Assembly (NCBI RefSeq): GCF_019711355.1 | Contig: NZ_CP081297.1 | Span: 2,563,001 to 2,627,000 of the forward strand | DNA: 64,000 nucleotides | Reading direction: 5' to 3' | From: Qipengyuania psychrotolerans | GTDB taxonomy: Bacteria; Pseudomonadota; Alphaproteobacteria; Sphingomonadales; Sphingomonadaceae | Shown here: piece after piece, positions 8,285-16,416 of the stretch | Layout: each line of letters opens with the position of its first letter | How positions within the stretch are numbered: position 1 is the first letter of the stretch | The notes under the pieces: model-generated | What the model saw: only the letters and a program-made list of their open reading frames with translations | What the model was told of the DNA's origin: nothing | Databases searched by the model: none | Translations under genes and position numbers: made by a program

Positions 8285-8965
8285 ATGACACGGCATCTGG
8301 TTACGGCGCTCATCGCGCTCGTATTTGGGTTTGCAGGCGCAGGGATCTGGTCGCTGAGCGGCTTTGGTCATCAGCAGACCCGCAATTACCTGATTTCCAA
8401 TCCCGACATCCTGCCCGAAATGGCCGATGCCTACCAGTCACAGCAATCCCAGGACCAGCTGGCGCAGGTCGCCGACGATGTCCGCGCACCTTTTCCCGGT
8501 GCCGTGCTGGGCAATCCCGAAGGTTCGCGCACGCTCGTCAAATTCACCGATTATGCCTGCGGATACTGCCGGGTCAGCGTGGCCGACGTGGAGCGGCTGA
8601 TTTCCGAGGATCCTGAACTTCGAGTCGTCATTCGTGAATGGCCCATCTTCCAAGGCAGCGACGTGCCGGCCCGCATGGCGCTGGCCGCCGCAAAGCAGGG
8701 CAAATATGCCGCTTTCCATCACGCGATGTTCGAACTGGGTTCGCCAACCGCGGAAAACATCCTGATCGCTGCCGAGGAAGCCGGGCTAGATCTCGACGCG
8801 GCGCGGGAATTCGGTGCGTCCGAAGAAGCGACCGCCGAACTGGCCAAAAACCAGTCCCTTGCCCAGCAGCTCGGCTTCACCGGCACACCGAGCTGGGTGG
8901 CAGGCGACAACGTGATGGAGGGCGCCGTCGGCTACAATCGGCTTTCGAGCGCGCTCGGCAGTTAG
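8285..8965 (+). CDS. DsbA-family thioredoxin-fold oxidoreductase, membrane-anchored
   Basis: The 226-residue protein has one N-terminal hydrophobic segment (VTALIALVFGFAGAGIW) that exports or anchors it. A thioredoxin-type fold follows with the redox pair C-G-Y-C at about residues 89-92 (FTDYACGYCRVS). The cis-proline loop is FTGTPSWVAG. The overall pattern matches the Com1/ScsC-like DsbA group that oxidises or isomerises disulfides in the periplasm. It is the last gene of the run beginning with App1 and ends three bases before the stop of the convergent HD-domain gene. Partners such as DsbB or DsbD are not in this window, so the redox direction cannot be told. Confidence 0.86.
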   Translation: MTRHLVTALIALVFGFAGAGIWSLSGFGHQQTRNYLISNPDILPEMADAYQSQQSQDQLAQVADDVRAPFPGAVLGNPEGSRTLVKFTDYACGYCRVSVADVERLISEDPELRVVIREWPIFQGSDVPARMALAAAKQGKYAAFHHAMFELGSPTAENILIAAEEAGLDLDAAREFGASEEATAELAKNQSLAQQLGFTGTPSWVAGDNVMEGAVGYNRLSSALGS

Positions 8966-8968
8966 GGC

Positions 8969-9577
8969 CTATTCTTCGAGCGCCTTGGCGTACATCGAGG
9001 CAAGCGGCTTCGCCATGACACGGCGCACCATCGGCTCGAAGAATTCCAGGCTTTCGCTCTCGTAATCGGGATCGAACGCGGCCTGATCATATTTTTCGCA
9101 AAATTCCGCGCACGCCTGGTAATGCGGATTGTCGCGAAAATTGTCCCGCACGTTGCGGTCCATGCCGAGATGATGGAAGTAGTAGTAACCCTGAAACGCA
9201 CCGTGGTTCTGACAAATCCAGTGGATCTCTTCCGTCACGAACGGCTTGATGATCGAAGCCCCGACTTCGGGATGGTTGTAGGTGCCCAGCGTGTCGCCGA
9301 TATCGTGCAGCAGCGCCATGACGACATATTGCTCGTCCCGCCCATCGCGGTGCGCGCGAGTCGCGGTCTGGAGCGAATGCTCGAGACGGCACACGGGAAA
9401 GCCGCCGAAATCGCCGTCGAGAAGCTTGAGGTGATCGAGCACGCGGTCGGGCAAGTCCTTGGCAAAAGCCATGTATTCCGACCCGATCAGGGCCCAATCT
9501 TCCTGCGTGCCTTCTTTCATCTCGCGAAACTTTGCGCGTTCCGCGATCGAATGGGTCAGGTTTTCCGGCTTGTTCAT
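8969..9577 (-). CDS. HD-domain protein resembling mixed-valent diiron oxygenases (PhnZ/TmpB type)
   Basis: This 202-residue cytoplasmic protein has an HD-domain core: H67 in RLEHSLQ, H91-D92 in LLHDIGD, H102 in YNHPE, H125 in QNHGA and D164 in KYDQA. A ligand set of this order and spacing is typical of HD-fold diiron oxygenases such as PhnZ and myo-inositol oxygenase relatives. Ordinary phosphohydrolase HD proteins usually have fewer ligands. The protein belongs to a family often annotated simply as HD domain-containing. The substrate is unknown and no phosphonate genes are nearby. It is transcribed toward the DsbA-like gene and diverges from the LytS-type kinase with 82 bases between starts. 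Confidence 0.75.
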   Translation of the reverse strand: MNKPENLTHSIAERAKFREMKEGTQEDWALIGSEYMAFAKDLPDRVLDHLKLLDGDFGGFPVCRLEHSLQTATRAHRDGRDEQYVVMALLHDIGDTLGTYNHPEVGASIIKPFVTEEIHWICQNHGAFQGYYYFHHLGMDRNVRDNFRDNPHYQACAEFCEKYDQAAFDPDYESESLEFFEPMVRRVMAKPLASMYAKALEE

Positions 9578-9659
9578 CGGTGCTCTCTCTTCCTCTGCCT
9601 TGTGCCGCGTATCCTAGCGGCTGGCGCTGCGCGCGGCAAATGGGCTAAAGGGTAGGGGC

Positions 9660-10877
9660 ATGGCCGTATTGCCCTTCCGCCCTACACCGTTCTTCGAGAA
9701 CAAGAACCAGGCGTTCTGGAACCTCCAGCTGCTGGGCTGGGGCGGCGCGACCATGCTGCGCATCATGTCGGCATTGGCGAATGACCAACCGCCCGACCGC
9801 CTGATCATCATCCTGATCGCGACCATCACCGGTTTCTCGCTCAGCCTGATCCTCTCGGTGGTCTACAATTACCTGATCACCCAGAAGCCGCTTTTCACCT
9901 GGAGCGCGACAGCAGCGATCCTCGCATTTGCGACCGGGGTTTACGCATTCATCGACAGCTGGGTCCTGGAGGTTGCGGGCACCTCGGCCTCGGGCAATTT
10001 CGTCAGCCTGTTTGTCGGCATCTACTTCTTCGACCTTACGCTGCTTGGTGCATGGTCAGCGCTATACTACGCCATCAACTTCTTCCTTCAGGTGGAAGAG
10101 CAGACGGACCGTCTCGAGCGGCTTGAAGCGCAGGCGACGAGCGCTCAGCTGGCGATGCTGCGTTACCAGCTTAATCCCCATTTCCTGTTCAACACGCTCA
10201 ATTCGATCAGCACGCTGGTACTGCTGAAACAGACCGCCCCGGCAAACGCGATGCTGACGCGCCTTTCCAGCTTTCTGCGGCATACGCTGGTCACGCAGCC
10301 GGGCGGCAAGGTCAGCGTGGCCCAGGAAGTCGAGACGCTCCAGCTCTATCTCAGCATCGAGCGCATGCGGTTCGAGGAACGGCTGCAGACCGATTTCAAG
10401 GTCGAGGACTTGGCCGCCAAGGCGCAAATTCCTTCGATGCTGCTGCAACCGCTCATCGAAAACGCAGTCAAATACGGTGTCAGTCCGCAGGAAGAAGGCG
10501 CGGAGATTTCCCTTCTCGCTCAAATCGTGGGGCCGCGGTTACGGATCACCGTTTCCGATACTGGCCCAGGCGTTGATGTCGGCGGAGTGGCCGAAGACCT
10601 TCCGGTTGTGATGGCCACCCACAAGCGCCGCGATTCGACGGGCGTGGGTCTGGCCAACATTCGCGACCGGCTCGCGCAGGCATATGGCGACGATCACCGC
10701 TTCGAGATACGCTCGCCGGAAACGGGCGGATTCACCGTGCTGATCGAGATTCCTCACGAACTCGCCGACGAGGAAGAGCCGCCTGCCGCAGCGGGCGCGA
10801 CAGGCGGCGGGAAACCAGCCAATGCGTTAACCGTTAATTCCCCAAGTGCCCCCCAAAAGGTAAGTACCAAGCCATGA
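9660..10877 (+). CDS. LytS-type sensor histidine kinase
   Basis: The 405-residue kinase has an N-terminal membrane part with about four hydrophobic segments (roughly 48-70, 82-104, 112-142) and little periplasmic loop. The His_kinase domain follows: phosphoacceptor H174 in LNPHFLFNTLNS, N268 in LIENAVKYG, DTGPG at 300-304 and GVGLAN at 328-333. This is the LytS/YehU type of kinase that pairs with LytTR regulators. The C-terminal 50 residues are a low-complexity tail. Its stop overlaps the regulator start as ATGA, so the two form a two-component pair. The signal is not evident from the sequence. Confidence 0.9.
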   Translation: MAVLPFRPTPFFENKNQAFWNLQLLGWGGATMLRIMSALANDQPPDRLIIILIATITGFSLSLILSVVYNYLITQKPLFTWSATAAILAFATGVYAFIDSWVLEVAGTSASGNFVSLFVGIYFFDLTLLGAWSALYYAINFFLQVEEQTDRLERLEAQATSAQLAMLRYQLNPHFLFNTLNSISTLVLLKQTAPANAMLTRLSSFLRHTLVTQPGGKVSVAQEVETLQLYLSIERMRFEERLQTDFKVEDLAAKAQIPSMLLQPLIENAVKYGVSPQEEGAEISLLAQIVGPRLRITVSDTGPGVDVGGVAEDLPVVMATHKRRDSTGVGLANIRDRLAQAYGDDHRFEIRSPETGGFTVLIEIPHELADEEEPPAAAGATGGGKPANALTVNSPSAPQKVSTKP

Positions 10878-11671
10878 CTATCCGCACGATCCTCGTCGAC
10901 GACGAGAAGCTCGCTATCCAGGGGCTGCAACTGCGCCTCGAACCCTTCGAAGATGTCGAAGTGATCGAGACTTGCCAGAACGGGCGCGAGGCCATCCGCG
11001 CAATCAAGACGCTGAAACCCGACCTCGTGTTTCTCGACATCCAGATGCCCGGCTTCGACGGCTTTTCCGTCGTCCAGGGCGTCATGGAAATCGAACCGCC
11101 GCTGTTCGTGTTCGTCACCGCATTCCAGGAACACGCCATCCGCGCGTTCGAAGCCAATGCCGTCAATTACCTGATGAAGCCGGTCGATGAAGACAAGCTC
11201 GCCGACACGATCGAACGCGTCCGCCAGCGCCTGGCCGAGAAGAAATCCACCGACGAGGCCGACCGTTTGCGCGGCGTTCTTTCCGAAGTTGCGCCCGAAG
11301 CGGTCGAAACGATGGATAGCGACGATGGCGAAGCAGCTGCGCGCTACGAGAAGCTGATCAACGTAAAGGATCGCGGCCAGATCTTCCGCGTCGAAGTCGG
11401 CACGATCGAGCACATCGAAGCAGCCGGCGACTACATGTGCATCTACACTGGCGATAATTCGCTCATTCTGCGCGAAACGATGAAGGATCTCGAGCGGCGT
11501 CTCGATCCGCGCAAGTTCCAGCGTGTGCACCGTTCGACCATCGTGAACCTCGACCAGGTGCGCCAGGTTAAACCGCACACGAATGGCGAATGCTTCCTCG
11601 TGCTGGACAGCGGGGCGGAAGTTAAGGTTTCGCGGTCCTACCGCGACGTCGTAGCGCGCTTCGTCCACTGA
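10874..11671 (+). CDS. LytTR-family response regulator
   Basis: Residues 1-120 are a receiver domain with the acidic pocket DDE at 9-11, phosphoacceptor D55 (FLDIQMPG), T82 (FVTAF) and K102 (MKPVD). Residues about 155-265 are a LytTR DNA-binding domain: it opens with VKDRGQIFRVEVGTIEHIEA, then ERRLDPRKFQRVHRS and ending in KVSRSYRDVV. The protein would bind direct repeats as a dimer after phosphorylation by the adjoining kinase. It is fused by translation to its neighbours on both sides: ATGA with the kinase and TGATG with nadC. Targets are unknown; the coupling to nadC is noted separately. Confidence 0.92.
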   Translation: MTIRTILVDDEKLAIQGLQLRLEPFEDVEVIETCQNGREAIRAIKTLKPDLVFLDIQMPGFDGFSVVQGVMEIEPPLFVFVTAFQEHAIRAFEANAVNYLMKPVDEDKLADTIERVRQRLAEKKSTDEADRLRGVLSEVAPEAVETMDSDDGEAAARYEKLINVKDRGQIFRVEVGTIEHIEAAGDYMCIYTGDNSLILRETMKDLERRLDPRKFQRVHRSTIVNLDQVRQVKPHTNGECFLVLDSGAEVKVSRSYRDVVARFVH

Positions 11672-12531
11672 TGGCATTTACACTCGACGGGTTCGATCTC
11701 GCCCAGTTCGTCCGCGAAACGCTTGCCGAGGATCTCGGCGAGGGACTTTCCGGCGGCGGGCATGACGTGACCAGCGAAAGCGTCATCCCCGCCGATGCGC
11801 GCTTTGCGGGCGTCATGGATACGCGCGATGCGATAAATGTCGCCGGGCTGCCGATCGCAGAAGCTTTCTTCCGCGCCCTCGACCCCGATATGAAGATCGA
11901 AGTGCTGGTCGAAGAAGGCGCGAGCGTCCCGCCCGGGACCGACCTCATGCGCCTCGAAGGCAATGCTCGCGCGATGCTGACCGCCGAACGCGCTGCGCTC
12001 AACACGGTCCAGCATCTGTCCGGCATCGCCACCATGGTCGCGGAATATGTGCGCGCGATGGACAATCCGGATTGCACGCTGCTCGATACCCGCAAGACCA
12101 TTCCCGGACTGCGCCACCTGGAAAAATACGCAGTGCGCATGGGCGGCGCCGCCAACCACCGCATGGGCTTGTGGGACGCAGCCATGATCAAGGACAACCA
12201 CGTACTTGTCGCCGGTAGCGTCAGCGAAGCGGTACGCCGCGCGGTCGCAGCCGGCGTGAAAGAGATTATCTGCGAGGTTGATCGCATCGACCAGATTGAA
12301 CCCGCACTGGAGGCAGGCGCGACCCGCCTCCTGCTCGACAACATGGAGCCGGCAACCCTTCGCGAAGCGGTCGCACTTGTGGCAGGGCGCGTCCCGACCG
12401 AGGCAAGCGGCGGCATCAATCTGGACACGATCAAGGCCAAGGCCGCGACCGGCGTGAATTATGTTTCAGTCGGACGGTTAACCCAGAGCGCACCGGCTGC
12501 CGATGTCGGACTGGACTTTACCCCGCTGTAG
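11671..12531 (+). CDS. nadC: Nicotinate-nucleotide pyrophosphorylase (quinolinate phosphoribosyltransferase)
   Basis: The 286-residue enzyme makes nicotinate mononucleotide from quinolinate and PRPP in de novo NAD synthesis. Family blocks are clear: an N-terminal LAEDLGEG.GHDVTSE, then AERAALNTVQHLSGIAT, LLDTRKTIPGLRHLEKYAV (the basic PRPP and quinolinate contacts), GGAANHRMGLWDAAMIKDNH, LLLDNM and EASGGINLDT. Length is normal. Its start overlaps the LytTR regulator stop by one base. nadA and nadB are not in the window. The downstream gap of 41 bases contains a short CGGGG/CCCCG hairpin but no T-run. Confidence 0.95.
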   Translation: MAFTLDGFDLAQFVRETLAEDLGEGLSGGGHDVTSESVIPADARFAGVMDTRDAINVAGLPIAEAFFRALDPDMKIEVLVEEGASVPPGTDLMRLEGNARAMLTAERAALNTVQHLSGIATMVAEYVRAMDNPDCTLLDTRKTIPGLRHLEKYAVRMGGAANHRMGLWDAAMIKDNHVLVAGSVSEAVRRAVAAGVKEIICEVDRIDQIEPALEAGATRLLLDNMEPATLREAVALVAGRVPTEASGGINLDTIKAKAATGVNYVSVGRLTQSAPAADVGLDFTPL

Positions 12532-12572
12532 TTTCGGGGCATTCCCCGGTCTTACCAATCGGGGAGTGCGAA

Positions 12573-12998
12573 ATGAGACCTGCATCAATCAAGAAATTCG
12601 ACATGCTGTATCTTGCAGCACTGATTGCGCTCGTCCTGTCGGTGGTTCTCAACCTTGATGCGATTACTGATTTGTCGGAAACGGAAGCCGCCCTCGCGGG
12701 ACAGCCTTCGCTTGGCGCGGCGGGCGTCCTTATGGGCCTTGGTCTGGTAACGCTTCTGGCGCTGGTCTTCTGGTTCCTGATCTCGCGCTTGCGCATAGAA
12801 ATGCTCAAATGGCTGCTTGCGCTCGTTTCGGCCTATTTGCTCATATCGGTCATCGCCGCGATGGGCAGCGTCCCGCTCGCATCGATCGGGATCGAGGTCG
12901 CAATGGCTGTGCTGCTGGCAGCTGCCACCTATTTCCTGTTCCAGAGCGATGCGAAGGAATGGTTTGCGGCAAAACGTGGTGGCGATAATTCCGAGTAA
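12573..12998 (+). CDS. Four-helix hypothetical membrane protein
   Basis: The 141-residue product has four hydrophobic segments (about 10-30, 48-70, 78-96 and 103-122) separated by short charged loops. An internal acidic stretch is DAITDLSETEAAL and the tail is charged (KEWFAAKRGGDNSE). A good ribosome site (GGGGAG) precedes the ATG. I do not recognise the family. The 3' end overlaps the probable GTG start of the RNase T2 gene by about 20 bases, so the two are probably co-expressed. Confidence 0.65.
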   Translation: MRPASIKKFDMLYLAALIALVLSVVLNLDAITDLSETEAALAGQPSLGAAGVLMGLGLVTLLALVFWFLISRLRIEMLKWLLALVSAYLLISVIAAMGSVPLASIGIEVAMAVLLAAATYFLFQSDAKEWFAAKRGGDNSE

Positions 12999-13692
12999 GC
13001 TGACCACTGCGCTTGGGGCCGCGCTCACGCTTACCGCCAGCGCGGCGCAGGCACAGGCCTACCAATGTAACATTCCTGCGCGCCTCGAGGCGCCCGACGT
13101 GCGCGCCGACGGCGAACGCCGCGTGCTTCCCGTCACCGGCTATACGCTGGCACTAAGCTGGTCGCCCGAGTTCTGCCGCTTCCGCGAAGACCAGCGCCGC
13201 CATGCGCGGCAGTGTTCGGGCAGGCAGGGCCGCTACGGCTTTACCGTGCACGGCCTGTGGCCCAACAGCGGGCGAACCTGGCCGCAATGGTGCGCGCAAA
13301 GCGCCGCCCGCGCCGAGGCGATCAAGCCCAATTTGTGCATGAGCCCCGACGCTTCGCTGCTGGCCCGCCAATGGCTCAAGCATGGCAGCTGCATGGCCCG
13401 CCACCCGGCAACCTATTTCCGCGTGACCCGCATCCTCTACAATGGATTGCAGTGGCCCGACTTCATCCGCATCAGCCGTGAAGACGGGCTGACCGCAGGC
13501 ACAATTCGCACTCGCTTTGCCGACGCCAACGAGGGCTGGTTCGAAGAAGCAGTTGGCGTTCATCTCGACCGCAAGGGCTGGCTGGAGGAACTGCGCCTTT
13601 GCTATGATGACCGCTTCATGCCGAAAGCGTGCGATACCTACCGGTACGGGGCAAAAGACGGCACACGCGCCAAGATCTGGCGGGGGCTGTGA
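12979..13692 (+). CDS. Secreted ribonuclease T2
   Basis: The mature protein carries both conserved active-site segments of RNase T2: CAS I in FTVHGLWPN and CAS II in QWLKHGSCM. It also has GYTLALSWSPEFC, with several cysteines for disulfides. A signal peptide (IPSKLTTALGAALTLTASAAQAQA) directs it to the periplasm or outside, where it would degrade RNA without base preference. No ATG precedes the signal peptide. Two adjacent GTG codons at 12976 and 12979 are the only good starts, and both lie inside the end of the upstream gene in another frame. Either way the product is about 237 residues. No immunity or inhibitor gene is recognisable. Confidence 0.88.
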   Translation: MAIIPSKLTTALGAALTLTASAAQAQAYQCNIPARLEAPDVRADGERRVLPVTGYTLALSWSPEFCRFREDQRRHARQCSGRQGRYGFTVHGLWPNSGRTWPQWCAQSAARAEAIKPNLCMSPDASLLARQWLKHGSCMARHPATYFRVTRILYNGLQWPDFIRISREDGLTAGTIRTRFADANEGWFEEAVGVHLDRKGWLEELRLCYDDRFMPKACDTYRYGAKDGTRAKIWRGL

Positions 13693-13860
13693 GACTTGCG
13701 TGAGTGTCCGGAATTGGGTGGGAACCGGACGTCGTCTAATTCTAGAATGGCGTTACTGCGTACAAGGTAGAAAACACTGTAGTCAGAAAATACTCATATT
13801 TTAATCATGACTTTGACGTCGGGCGCAACCAACATAAAACCAATGGTTGGGAGTGACGAA

Positions 13861-14343
13861 ATGCCAAAGCATGCATGGCCAATTTGGCTGTTGGTGATAG
13901 CTGTAATATTGGGACTACCGCTGTGCAGCTTAATCTATTTTACCGCTGAAGTTGAAACATGGACAGCAACAGAGCGCATGAACGGCGACAGTCTGAGTAT
14001 CCCAATCGGTACGAGCATTGTTGTCGCTTTTGTTACCGCACCGGCAATATTGGGATTGGCCTACCTTTGTCTGCGCCGGTACAATGAAGAAGCGACGATA
14101 TGGGCATGGAGGAGCGATCGACCTATAAGAAGCTTCGCTGCTAGCACGGTCTTTGGCGTTGTAGCCTTGGGCTATAGTGCGGTCTCTATGATTCAAGCGG
14201 CCGATGCTCAGCGGTGGTTCGATTTCGTCTGGATAGCGTATTTGTTGGCGTGGGCCTGGTTGGTGCTCTTGTTAAGAGCAGCAATTGTAGCGCAAATTTC
14301 GCGCAAGGACTGGTTTGACTTTTGGTCGCCCGGACACAGGTGA
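13861..14343 (+). CDS. Hypothetical four-helix membrane protein with AT-rich coding
   Basis: The 160-residue product has about four hydrophobic helices: IWLLVIAVILGLPLCSLIYF, IVVAFVTAPAILGLAYLCL, FAASTVFGVVALGYSAVSM and FVWIAYLLAWAWLVLLL. A ribosome site GGGAG lies before the ATG at 13861, which I prefer to the earlier ATG at 13807. Base composition is visibly richer in A and T than the flanking genes, with codons such as TTA, ATA and AGA that are rare elsewhere here. That hints at recent arrival. The 168-base gap before it is also AT-rich and holds nothing I can identify. Function unknown. Confidence 0.6.
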   Translation: MPKHAWPIWLLVIAVILGLPLCSLIYFTAEVETWTATERMNGDSLSIPIGTSIVVAFVTAPAILGLAYLCLRRYNEEATIWAWRSDRPIRSFAASTVFGVVALGYSAVSMIQAADAQRWFDFVWIAYLLAWAWLVLLLRAAIVAQISRKDWFDFWSPGHR

Positions 14344-14399
14344 ATAGTTACCGAATTAAAGACTGATGGCCACTATCAGGTCGTTAGCAGACTGACCGC

Positions 14400-14855
14400 T
14401 TACCGCCGCGCCTTGAAAAACTCGCGCAGCATCTCCGCCGCCCTTGCCTCGCCAATTCCCGCATAGACTTCGGGCCGGTGAAGGCATTGCTTCTGCTCGA
14501 AGACACGCGCGCCGTGCTCCACTGCGCCGCCCTTGGGATCGCCCGCGCCGTAATACACCTTCGCCAGACGGGCGTGGACGATGGCGCCCGCACACATGGC
14601 ACAGGGTTCAAGCGTCACCCATAATTCGCATTCGCCCAGCCGCTCTTGGCCAAGCGCCTCTGCCGCCTTGCGAATCGCGAGGATTTCCGCATGCGCGGTC
14701 GGGTCGCACGTTTCGCGCGGCGCGTTGTGAGCCTCGGCAATGATCTCGCCGTTCCGGGTGATGACGGCCCCAACCGGCACCTCACCCGAATCGGCGGATG
14801 CCGCGGCAAGCTCGAGCGCGCGCTGCATGGGTTGCGGGAGGGTCCAGGCGGTCAT
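14400..14855 (-). CDS. tadA: tRNA-specific adenosine deaminase
   Basis: The 151-residue zinc deaminase converts A34 to inosine in tRNA-Arg(ACG), an essential modification. The zinc and catalytic motifs are both present: H55-A-E57 in PTAHAEIL and P84-C-x-x-C88 in LEPCAMCAG. The substrate-side block VYYGAGDPKGGAV and the C-terminal helix EMLREFFKARR also fit TadA. Length and start are normal for the family. The gene stands alone, convergent with the AT-rich orphan on its 3' side and divergent from rpmB. Confidence 0.94.
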   Translation of the reverse strand: MTAWTLPQPMQRALELAAASADSGEVPVGAVITRNGEIIAEAHNAPRETCDPTAHAEILAIRKAAEALGQERLGECELWVTLEPCAMCAGAIVHARLAKVYYGAGDPKGGAVEHGARVFEQKQCLHRPEVYAGIGEARAAEMLREFFKARR

Positions 14856-15033
14856 ACTGCATCCTCGCTATACGCGCCCCTGTTGCAGCGCAATCTCCGC
14901 TGTGCGCGCGGCTTTGGGTGCTTGACGATTCGTACCCTCACCGCTATGCGCGCCGCTTTCCGGGAATAATGAGCCCCCGACCCGTAATTGCGGTCAAGGG
15001 AACTCGCCCGCCCATTTGAACGAGAGACACATC

Positions 15034-15330
15034 ATGTCGCGCATTTGCGAACTCACCGGCAAGGGCCGCCAGACCGGCCACAATGTGAGCCACGCCAACA
15101 ACAAGACCAAGCGGGTTTTCCTGCCGAATCTCCAGAACGTTACGCTGATCAGCGAAAAGCTTGATCGCAGCTTCAAGTTCCGCGTTTCGACGCACGGACT
15201 GCGTTCAGTTGAGCACAATGGCGGTCTCGACAACTGGCTGCTCAAGACCAAGGACGACAAGCTGTCGGCCAACGCGCTCAAGGTTAAGCGCGAGCTGAAG
15301 AAAGCTGCGGCTGAAGCCGAAGCCGCATAA
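15034..15330 (+). CDS. rpmB: 50S ribosomal protein L28
   Basis: The 98-residue protein starts [25 protein letters not shown], the standard alphaproteobacterial L28 N-terminus, and continues with RVFLPNLQ and [12 protein letters not shown]. An alanine-rich C-terminal tail ([10 protein letters not shown]) is common in this class. The start at 15034 follows a GAGAG ribosome site; an in-frame ATG six codons earlier is unlikely. It is monocistronic and ends before a clear hairpin terminator. Confidence 0.97.
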   Translation: MSRICELTGKGRQTGHNVSHANNKTKRVFLPNLQNVTLISEKLDRSFKFRVSTHGLRSVEHNGGLDNWLLKTKDDKLSANALKVKRELKKAAAEAEAA

Positions 15331-15371
15331 TTCCGGCCGCGCCCAGGCGCTGGCTATCCTGACGAAATTGC

Positions 15372-15402
15372 AAAGGCGCGCGGGGCTTACCTGCGCGCCT
15401 TT
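15372..15402. terminator. Bidirectional hairpin terminator between rpmB and the convergent gene
   Basis: AAAGGCGCGC at 15372-15381 pairs perfectly with GCGCGCCTTT at 15393-15402, with an 11-base loop. The T-run of the plus arm suits rpmB and the A-run provides T residues on the minus strand. The stop codon of the leftward gene (15387-15389) falls within the loop. Confidence 0.8.
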
Positions 15403-16373
15403 TGCCGTGTCCCGGGGCCGCGTTTCCAGTCCAGCTTAAGCAGGAGCGTGCGCTGGAAGCGGCTGAAATTGTCATCCGCGATGAGCCAGACCGACCAGTC
15501 GCCTCCGGCTTCCTGCGTCACCAGCACGCCCTCATAATTTTCGGATGGGAAAGGCGTATCGATCCGCGCCAGCTGGTCAAGTTTGACAACTTCTTTCTCG
15601 GCGATCTCGCCAGGATCGAATACCGCCAACTTGACCGGGAAGTGGATGGGGAAGCCCAACTCGACAGCGCGCAGGATCACGAGAATGCGTCCGTCTGGCA
15701 TTTGAGTGGCGTCGGAAGGGTTATAGCCGCCCTCTCCCTCCACGGTAAATTTGATGGCCTTTCCGCCAAGCACCGGATCGCGGGCATAAAGCAGGGCGGA
15801 ATGTCGCCCGTTCTCTCCTCCTGCCTCCGCTATGATAATGAACCGCCCGTCAGCAAGGCGCACCATCGATTCGGGCCCGGCATTTTCTGGCCAGTCTGCC
15901 ATTTGCTTCGGCGACCGCACAACACCGCGACTGCGCTGCTTACCAAATCGCACGATGCGATTGAGCGATTCGATTGCGATCCAGAGTTGCCCGGTGCCAG
16001 GATCCCGCGCGAGCGCTTCGACATCGACCTTCATCCACTTCGCATCGCGGAATCTGCTGAACTTTTCGAGGCGAGGGGCCGCGTCGGAGCGGTCCGGCCG
16101 CGGAATCTCGAGGAGGCGCCCCGCATCGCTGGCGGCCAAGAATGTGTCGTTGTCCAGCGCGACAAGCGCGGAATATCCGCCGACATGGTCATTGAGGCTG
16201 GCAATCTGCCACACGCCGGCAAGGGACAGCGGGCCGCTGTCGGCGGGTTCGAAGCCGAGCGCCCGGATGGTGACCGGTGAGTTATAGTCGAACGTGACTT
16301 CGCTGCGGACGAACGTGCCCGGTGCAAGACCCAGCGCCACCGCCGCCAGCAGGAAGATGCGCTTCTTTCTCAT
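15387..16373 (-). CDS. Esterase-like activity of phytase family protein, secreted
   Basis: The 328-residue protein begins MRKKRIFLLAAVALGLAPG, a signal peptide, so the ATG at 16373 is preferred to one nine codons upstream. The mature part has the beta-propeller look of the phytase-like esterase family (PF13449): GGYSALVALDNDTFLAASDAGRLLE, DVEALARDPGTGQLWIAIE, GPESMVRLADGRFIIIAE and ENYEGVLVTQ. The family is poorly characterised biochemically and the phosphatase or esterase activity is inferred. It is convergent with rpmB and lies 43 bases downstream of the M23 lipoprotein gene, so it may be part of that leftward unit. Confidence 0.8.
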   Translation of the reverse strand: MRKKRIFLLAAVALGLAPGTFVRSEVTFDYNSPVTIRALGFEPADSGPLSLAGVWQIASLNDHVGGYSALVALDNDTFLAASDAGRLLEIPRPDRSDAAPRLEKFSRFRDAKWMKVDVEALARDPGTGQLWIAIESLNRIVRFGKQRSRGVVRSPKQMADWPENAGPESMVRLADGRFIIIAEAGGENGRHSALLYARDPVLGGKAIKFTVEGEGGYNPSDATQMPDGRILVILRAVELGFPIHFPVKLAVFDPGEIAEKEVVKLDQLARIDTPFPSENYEGVLVTQEAGGDWSVWLIADDNFSRFQRTLLLKLDWKRGPGTRQKARR

Positions 16374-16416
16374 GGGCAGGCAGGTCCTAAGCCAAGCCAA
16401 GCAAAAACTGCCAGGG

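Noticed and set aside
12536..12549. Short CGGGG/CCCCG hairpin after nadC as a terminator
   Set aside because: Five base pairs and no T-run; it is more likely chance or part of the ribosome-site region of the next gene.
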